A stretch of 11,075 nucleotides of DNA from an uncultured Nitrososphaerota archaeon. GTDB lineage: Bacteria > Bacillota > Clostridia > Oscillospirales > Ruminococcaceae. Of the stretch, positions 7,075 to 11,075 are shown piece by piece. The position numbers and the translations under genes were made by a program. Below the pieces are notes generated by a model that saw only the letters and a program-made list of their open reading frames with translations, was not told where the DNA came from and did no database searches. The DNA lies in the NCBI GenBank assembly GCA_934869045.1, contig CAKXAF010000060.1, positions 1 through 11,075 on the forward strand, given 5' to 3'. Each line of letters starts with the position of its first letter. Positions within the stretch are counted from its first letter, which is position 1.

Positions 7075-7879
7075 GGATATCACCATCGGGCAGTACTTTC
7101 CCGGCCATTCCTCCCTCCACCGGCTGGATCCCCGGGTTAAGATCGTACTGACGGTCGTTTACATCATTTTGCTGTTTCTTGTAAAAAATTCTGCTGGATT
7201 TGCAGTGTCCATCCTGTTCCTTGTCGTTTGCTATATGGCGGCAAAAATTCCGGTGAAGATGATCCTTCGGAGTTTGAAGCCCATTGTGCCCATTTTGATT
7301 TTTACCGGCGCCCTCAACATCCTGTTTGTCTCGGGGGAGCACGTGATTTTCGATTGGGGGATCTTCCACATCACCCAGGAGGGCATTTACACGGCAGTGA
7401 CCATGGCAATCCGGGTGCTCTGCCTCATCGCGGGGTCCTCCCTGCTGACCTATACCACCTCGCCCATTGCTCTGACCGACGCCATCGAACGGCTGCTGGG
7501 GCCGCTGAAGGCCCTGCATTTTCCGGTACATGAGCTGGCCATGATGATGTCCATCGCTCTGCGCTTCATCCCGACTTTGATCGAGGAGACCGACAAGATC
7601 ATGTCCGCCCAGAAGGCCCGGGGCGCCGATTTGGAGTCCGGCGGCCTGATGCAGCGGGCGCGGGCCTTGGTTCCAATCCTGATTCCGCTGTTCATCTCGG
7701 CCTTCCGCCGGGCGGAGGAGCTGGCCCTGGCGATGGAATGCCGCTGCTATCACGGCGGAAAGGGCCGGACCCGGATGAAACAGCTCCACCTGGGCGCTGT
7801 GGACGGCGCAGCCTGCGGCATAATGGTGCTGACGGTGGGCGCGGTCATCGCGCTGAACCTGCTGCCCATCCCCTGGTGA
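7067..7879 (+). CDS. ecfT: ECF transporter transmembrane scaffold protein EcfT
   Basis: Integral membrane subunit linking EcfA1/EcfA2 to substrate-binding S components. The 270 residues show hydrophobic segments near 24-39, 43-60, 69-89, 105-128 and 247-267. Between the last two lies a long cytoplasmic helical region with the coupling motifs: ARG at 184-186 (SAQKARGAD) and the second arginine motif CRC at 225-227 (MECRCYHGG), which plug into the grooves of the two ATPases. The opening (IGQYFPGHSSLHRLDPRVKI) is typical of EcfT. Translation starts inside the end of ecfA2 behind a GGGGGAAG tract. No S component is encoded nearby, as expected for a shared (group II) module whose S genes lie elsewhere. 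Confidence 0.95.
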   Translation: MLKDITIGQYFPGHSSLHRLDPRVKIVLTVVYIILLFLVKNSAGFAVSILFLVVCYMAAKIPVKMILRSLKPIVPILIFTGALNILFVSGEHVIFDWGIFHITQEGIYTAVTMAIRVLCLIAGSSLLTYTTSPIALTDAIERLLGPLKALHFPVHELAMMMSIALRFIPTLIEETDKIMSAQKARGADLESGGLMQRARALVPILIPLFISAFRRAEELALAMECRCYHGGKGRTRMKQLHLGAVDGAACGIMVLTVGAVIALNLLPIPW

Positions 7880-7884
7880 GCCGG

Positions 7885-8652
7885 ATGCGCAGGCTGCTTT
7901 TTGAAATTGCCTACCGGGGGACCGCCTATCACGGTTATCAGGTCCAGGCCAACGCCCGGACCATCGCCGAGGTTCTTCAGGACGCCATTGAGGCGGTTTT
8001 TCACAAACGGGAGGGGATTGTAGGCTGCTCTCGTACGGACACCGGTGTCCACGCCAACCAGTTCTTTTTCCACATGGACACGGAGGCCGCGATCCCGGAG
8101 AACGCCGCTGTCATCGCTTTGAACAATCATCTGCCCGGCGACATCGCCGTGCGGAGCTGCCGGGAAGTCCCGGCGGATTTTCATGCCCGCTACAGCGTGG
8201 AGCGGAAGGAGTACCTCTATAAAATCTGGGATGCGCCGGTCCGGAACCCCCTGCTGGACGGCCTGGTGCTTCCTTATAAACGCCGGCTGGATGCGGGATA
8301 TCTGGATTGCTGTGCCCGTGAATTTCTGGGGACCCACGATTTTATCGGATTTTGCAGTTCCGGAGGCAAAATGCACGACACGGTCCGCACTATTTTTGAC
8401 TGCGGCGTAACACGCAGCGGCGACCTGGTGGAATTCCGGGTCACGGGGGATGGGTTTCTCTACAACATGGTGCGGATCATGGTAGGCACGCTGCTTCCGG
8501 CGGGCAGCGGCAGGTTTCAGGCGGGGGACATTGCCCGTATCGTCGCATCTGGGGACCGCAGACAGGCGGGTATCACCGTCAGCCCTGACGGCCTTTATCT
8601 GAACCGGGTCCTTTATGGGAACCGTCTTGATTTTTTTGGGAGGAATTCGTGA
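7885..8652 (+). CDS. truA: tRNA pseudouridine(38-40) synthase TruA
   Basis: Converts uridines 38, 39 and 40 of the tRNA anticodon stem-loop to pseudouridine. The 255 residues include the opening FEIAYRGTAYHGYQ (6-19), the catalytic motif SRTDTGVHA (49-57) with Asp52 as nucleophile, FHARYSVERKEYLY (99-112) with the conserved tyrosine, and the GDGFLYNMVRIMVG segment and a GLYL motif near the C-terminus. The ATG at 7885 gives a family-like N-terminus, and GGTGA just upstream can pair with the 16S end. A GTG at 7876 would overlap the ecfT stop as GTGA and add three residues; it cannot be excluded. The gene ends in a GTGA overlap with the next gene. ecfT-truA adjacency is a long-conserved Firmicutes arrangement. 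Confidence 0.95.
   Translation: MRRLLFEIAYRGTAYHGYQVQANARTIAEVLQDAIEAVFHKREGIVGCSRTDTGVHANQFFFHMDTEAAIPENAAVIALNNHLPGDIAVRSCREVPADFHARYSVERKEYLYKIWDAPVRNPLLDGLVLPYKRRLDAGYLDCCAREFLGTHDFIGFCSSGGKMHDTVRTIFDCGVTRSGDLVEFRVTGDGFLYNMVRIMVGTLLPAGSGRFQAGDIARIVASGDRRQAGITVSPDGLYLNRVLYGNRLDFFGRNS
8638..8644 (+). promoter_or_regulatory. Ribosome binding site for the GTG start at 8649
   Basis: GGGAGGA inside the last codons of truA sits 4 bases before the GTG. It fixes this start: the next in-frame ATG lies in the membrane segment, 38 codons further on. Confidence 0.75.
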
Positions 8653-9881
8653 AAAAAGCAACAAAAACCCTACAGCCCAAGAATTATGATATCGAAGAGT
8701 ACCGGCGGAAGAAGAAACGGGATAAGCTGATCCGGCATCTTATTCGTGCAGGCGCCCTATTGATGATCCTCGCGGCAGTTTTTGGCGGGGTATACCTTTA
8801 TCAGCGTTATGATGTGGAACAGCTCTTGAAAAATGTGGCGGAAAATACGGGGGCACCTGCTCCTGAGACCGCTGTGCAGACCACCAGCTTTCCCGTGACG
8901 CTGGACTCGGTCGAACCGCTGGAAATTGAAGCCTTTGGAAATTCCGTCGCGCTTTTGACCTCCGATGAAGCCGCTCTGCTGGATTCGGATGGAAAAACCT
9001 CCTTCCAGTTTGTACACGGTTTTACCAACCCTGTCTTGAAAACAGGGGATGAACGGGTGCTGACCTACGACCGGGGCGGATATGGATTTCGTTTGGACAG
9101 CCGGCAGGGGAACCTTTACACCGGTCGCAGCACGAATACGATTCTGACCGGGGCGGCGGGGCATGGAGCGATTTTTGCCCTGGTGACCACGGAGTCCCAT
9201 TACGCTGGAAGTGTGACGGTTTACAACAAATCCGGGGAAGAATTGTTAAAATGGTCTTCTTCGGATCCGATTATCGATGTGGATTTTTCGCCGGATGACA
9301 GCCGGCTGGCGGTTGCTTGTGTCTCATTTGGAACCAGCGGGGAGCTGATTGCCTCCGTCCATATCTTTGATATCCGGAAGGAAACAGAGCTGGCCGTGCC
9401 TTCCTTTGCCGATGCTCTTCCGGTGGCGGTCAACTACAAAAAGGACGGGCGGATCCACCTTGTCTGCGACAGCATGCTCGCAGTTGTGGAGGAGGATCTG
9501 AAAACGTCGCGGACGGTCCCATATCTCCGCCAGTTACAGTCTTATGCGTTTACCCACGAAGATACCCTGCTGGTTTCAGCGGATTCCCATGAGGTGGCCA
9601 GTACCATCACATTGGTGTCGCCGGAAGGGGAGAGCCGTTCTTTGACGGTTTCGTCTGCTGTGACAGATATTGCGGCGTCGGAAGATGGAATTTGTATTTT
9701 AGCCTCTTCCGAGGTGCGGAAATACAGTCTGGCCCTTGAGCTTCTGGAAACCTATCGGGTTGCAAACGGGGTTTTCCGAGTCGAGATAGCTGGCGGCCGC
9801 GCCTTCTCCCTTAGTACGTCCTACCTGAATGTTTTGGAAGCGGGGAAGGCAGAATCAGAAGAATCGGAGGTGTCCAGTTGA
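8649..9881 (+). CDS. Membrane-anchored beta-propeller-like protein, DUF5711 family (probable)
   Basis: A 410-residue protein of unknown function. Residues 1-33 are strongly basic (RRKKKRDKLIRHLIR) and precede one membrane span (about 34-51, AGALLMILAAVFGGVYLY), so the N-terminus should be cytoplasmic and the rest outside. Residues 83-400 are beta-rich and repetitive, with propeller-blade-like segments, the clearest being IIDVDFSPDDSRLAVACV (208-225), which resembles a WD40/YVTN blade. No enzyme motif, lipobox or cell-wall anchor was seen. The tail (398-410) is acidic and serine-rich. Length, topology and location before a CvpA-family gene match DUF5711 proteins of Oscillospiraceae-type Clostridia as I remember them; this was not searched. 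It overlaps both neighbours by four bases (GTGA with truA, TTGA with the CvpA gene), indicating coupled translation. A sensory or scaffold role at the envelope is only a guess. Confidence 0.8.
   Translation: MKKATKTLQPKNYDIEEYRRKKKRDKLIRHLIRAGALLMILAAVFGGVYLYQRYDVEQLLKNVAENTGAPAPETAVQTTSFPVTLDSVEPLEIEAFGNSVALLTSDEAALLDSDGKTSFQFVHGFTNPVLKTGDERVLTYDRGGYGFRLDSRQGNLYTGRSTNTILTGAAGHGAIFALVTTESHYAGSVTVYNKSGEELLKWSSSDPIIDVDFSPDDSRLAVACVSFGTSGELIASVHIFDIRKETELAVPSFADALPVAVNYKKDGRIHLVCDSMLAVVEEDLKTSRTVPYLRQLQSYAFTHEDTLLVSADSHEVASTITLVSPEGESRSLTVSSAVTDIAASEDGICILASSEVRKYSLALELLETYRVANGVFRVEIAGGRAFSLSTSYLNVLEAGKAESEESEVSS
9866..9872 (+). promoter_or_regulatory. Ribosome binding site for the TTG start at 9878
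   Basis: GGAGGTG, with GGAGG ending 7 bases before TTG, supports this rare start. The resulting N-terminus (MNIPALILDGIFIF) begins just before the first membrane span. Confidence 0.8.
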
Positions 9882-10606
9882 ATATTCCCGCGTTGATTCT
9901 GGATGGGATTTTCATTTTTGTCGCGCTGATTTTGATCGTGCGCTCCTATCGCAAGGGCTTTTTGCGGACGCTGGTCAGCACAGTGGGATACTTGGGTTCC
10001 TGCGTTCTGGCTTTTGTAGGAAGCCGGGCGCTGGCGGAGGCGTGTTACCGCCTGTTTTTTCGGGACAGGCTGATCGCATCCATTGAAAAAGCCATTGAGG
10101 GTACGGCGGCAGATGCCGATCTGCCGGGGAAGCTCTCCGCAGCGGTAGAGGCTCTGCCGGGCTACCTCCAGGCGGCGTTGTCCGCAGCGGGGATAGACGC
10201 CGGAGAATTGTCCGGCCGTATTTCGGGCCAGATGGCGGATTCTGTGCATGCCATGAGTGTCTCCATTACTGAGACGATTTTATATCCGATCCTTTACATG
10301 CTGATGCAGGGGATTTTTTTCCTGCTTCTTTTTGCCGCCTGCATGGTGCTGGTGCGCTGCCTGACCCGGGTCCTGCGCGGCGTGGAGCGGCTTCCAGTCA
10401 TCGGTCCGGTAAACGCGCTGCTGGGAGCGGCTATGGGGGCAATCGAGGTCCTGGTTCTCTTCTTCGTCGCCGCGGTGACGGTCCGGCTGCTCCTGGACTT
10501 TACCGGCGGATTTACCTGGCTCAATGAAGAGATTATCAGCAGCACCCGCTTGTTTCGCTATTTTTATGCCTTTGATCTGAGCATGCTCCCGGTATTTTCC
10601 AACTGA
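9878..10606 (+). CDS. CvpA family membrane protein
   Basis: A 242-residue integral membrane protein. Predicted spans are near 4-22, 32-55, 137-160 and 183-206. After span 1 comes RSYRKGFLRTLVS (22-34), the short basic segment usual in CvpA proteins, and the last span is introduced by LPVIGPVNALLGAAMGAIE (172-190), also a family feature. Between spans 2 and 3 lies a loop of about 80 residues (56-136), longer than in E. coli CvpA (about 160 residues in all) but common in Firmicutes members. E. coli CvpA was named for colicin V production and has been linked to envelope stress; its biochemical role is unresolved. The TTG start overlaps the stop of the propeller gene, which suggests a functional pair. 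Confidence 0.85.
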   Translation: MNIPALILDGIFIFVALILIVRSYRKGFLRTLVSTVGYLGSCVLAFVGSRALAEACYRLFFRDRLIASIEKAIEGTAADADLPGKLSAAVEALPGYLQAALSAAGIDAGELSGRISGQMADSVHAMSVSITETILYPILYMLMQGIFFLLLFAACMVLVRCLTRVLRGVERLPVIGPVNALLGAAMGAIEVLVLFFVAAVTVRLLLDFTGGFTWLNEEIISSTRLFRYFYAFDLSMLPVFSN

Positions 10607-10632
10607 TGAAACTTGATTCGGAGGTGGCGGAT

Positions 10633-11075
10633 ATGAATATCCCCAACACATTGACCGTTTTCCGTATTCTGCTGATCCCGGCCTTTATTGCCGCCTATTT
10701 TGGAATGCCGGACGCTTACTTTTACGTTCCAGCCATTATCCTGGTGATTTCAGGCCTTACGGATGTGGCGGACGGATACATTGCCCGCCGCTTTCATCAG
10801 ATTACGCCGCTGGGGCGTTTTCTGGATCCGGTTGCGGACAAGCTGACGATGGCGTCCGTTATCGCCTGCCTGTCCATTACCCATGTCCCGCTGCGCTGGC
10901 TGTTTGGAATCTATTTTGTGAAAGAAATCACTCTTGCCGTCATTGGACTGGTGATGCTGAAATCTTGGCGCAACTCCATTCCGGCAAAATGGTATGGAAA
11001 GGCGACGACGGCGCTGCTCTATACGCTGATGTTTGCCGTGATCCTTTTTCCTGGTATTCCGGATAGTATTTTGAG
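10633..11075 (+). CDS. pgsA: CDP-alcohol phosphatidyltransferase, probably phosphatidylglycerophosphate synthase, cut by right edge
   Basis: Membrane enzyme family that swaps CMP on CDP-diacylglycerol for an alcohol. For PgsA the alcohol is glycerol 3-phosphate, giving phosphatidylglycerophosphate, the precursor of phosphatidylglycerol and cardiolipin. The window holds 147 codons with no stop. The start MNIPNTLTVFRILLIP is typical of PgsA. The metal- and CDP-binding signature is complete: Asp44, Asp47-Gly48, Ala51-Arg52, Gly61, Asp65 and Asp69 (DVADGYIARR to GRFLDPVADK). KWYGKATTALLY (119-130) matches the later GK-T motif. GGAGGTGG starts 13 bases before the ATG. It follows the CvpA gene by 26 bases. 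Clostridia can carry several paralogues of this family (for example cardiolipin or phosphatidylserine synthases), so the exact alcohol is a good guess rather than certain. The end is missing. Confidence 0.87.
   Translation, partial: MNIPNTLTVFRILLIPAFIAAYFGMPDAYFYVPAIILVISGLTDVADGYIARRFHQITPLGRFLDPVADKLTMASVIACLSITHVPLRWLFGIYFVKEITLAVIGLVMLKSWRNSIPAKWYGKATTALLYTLMFAVILFPGIPDSIL

Noticed and set aside
7750..8664. A 304-codon minus-strand open frame opposite truA
   Set aside because: TruA motifs on the plus strand are intact and the minus frame has no recognisable domain or ribosome binding site.

Overview
The window looks like a chromosomal piece of an anaerobic, moderately GC-rich Clostridia-type Firmicute, probably close to the Oscillospiraceae. 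This is an inference. It rests on strong GGAGG-type ribosome binding sites, frequent GTG and TTG starts, a class III (oxygen-sensitive) ribonucleotide reductase, a Firmicutes-type EcfA1-EcfA2-EcfT module, and a membrane-anchored DUF5711-like protein next to a CvpA-family protein. No mobile element, CRISPR array, tRNA or rRNA was seen, and base composition looks even throughout.

Layout. Positions 1-1627 (minus strand) hold the first 542 codons of nrdD; the glycyl-radical C-terminus lies beyond the left edge. Positions 1628-2190 are a divergent intergenic region with two near-consensus SigA promoters. One drives nrdD leftward and carries two NrdR-box-like operators exactly 31 bp apart just downstream of its -10. 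The other (2025-2053) drives the rightward genes. From 2191 to the right edge every gene is on the plus strand and tightly packed: ruvC, ruvA, ruvB, a COG1092-type SAM methyltransferase, ecfA1, ecfA2, ecfT, truA, a DUF5711-like membrane-anchored propeller protein, a CvpA-family membrane protein and a CDP-alcohol phosphatidyltransferase (pgsA-like) cut by the right edge. Gaps are at most 38 bp and several junctions are 4-base stop/start overlaps, so this is probably one operon of ten or more genes. No internal terminator was seen.

How the genes fit together. RuvA, RuvB and RuvC form the Holliday-junction branch-migration and resolution machine. EcfA1, EcfA2 and EcfT are the energizing module shared by many vitamin-uptake S components, none of which is in the window. 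TruA and the methyltransferase are RNA-modification enzymes (the methyltransferase's substrate is not known). The last three genes encode membrane proteins, ending in phospholipid synthesis. The divergent nrdD supplies deoxynucleotides anaerobically under probable NrdR control.

Overall this is core housekeeping DNA. I found no convincing undescribed system. The best second-look items are the NrdR operator pair, the ecf-truA block away from its usual ribosomal-protein neighbours, and the uncharacterised propeller/CvpA pair.
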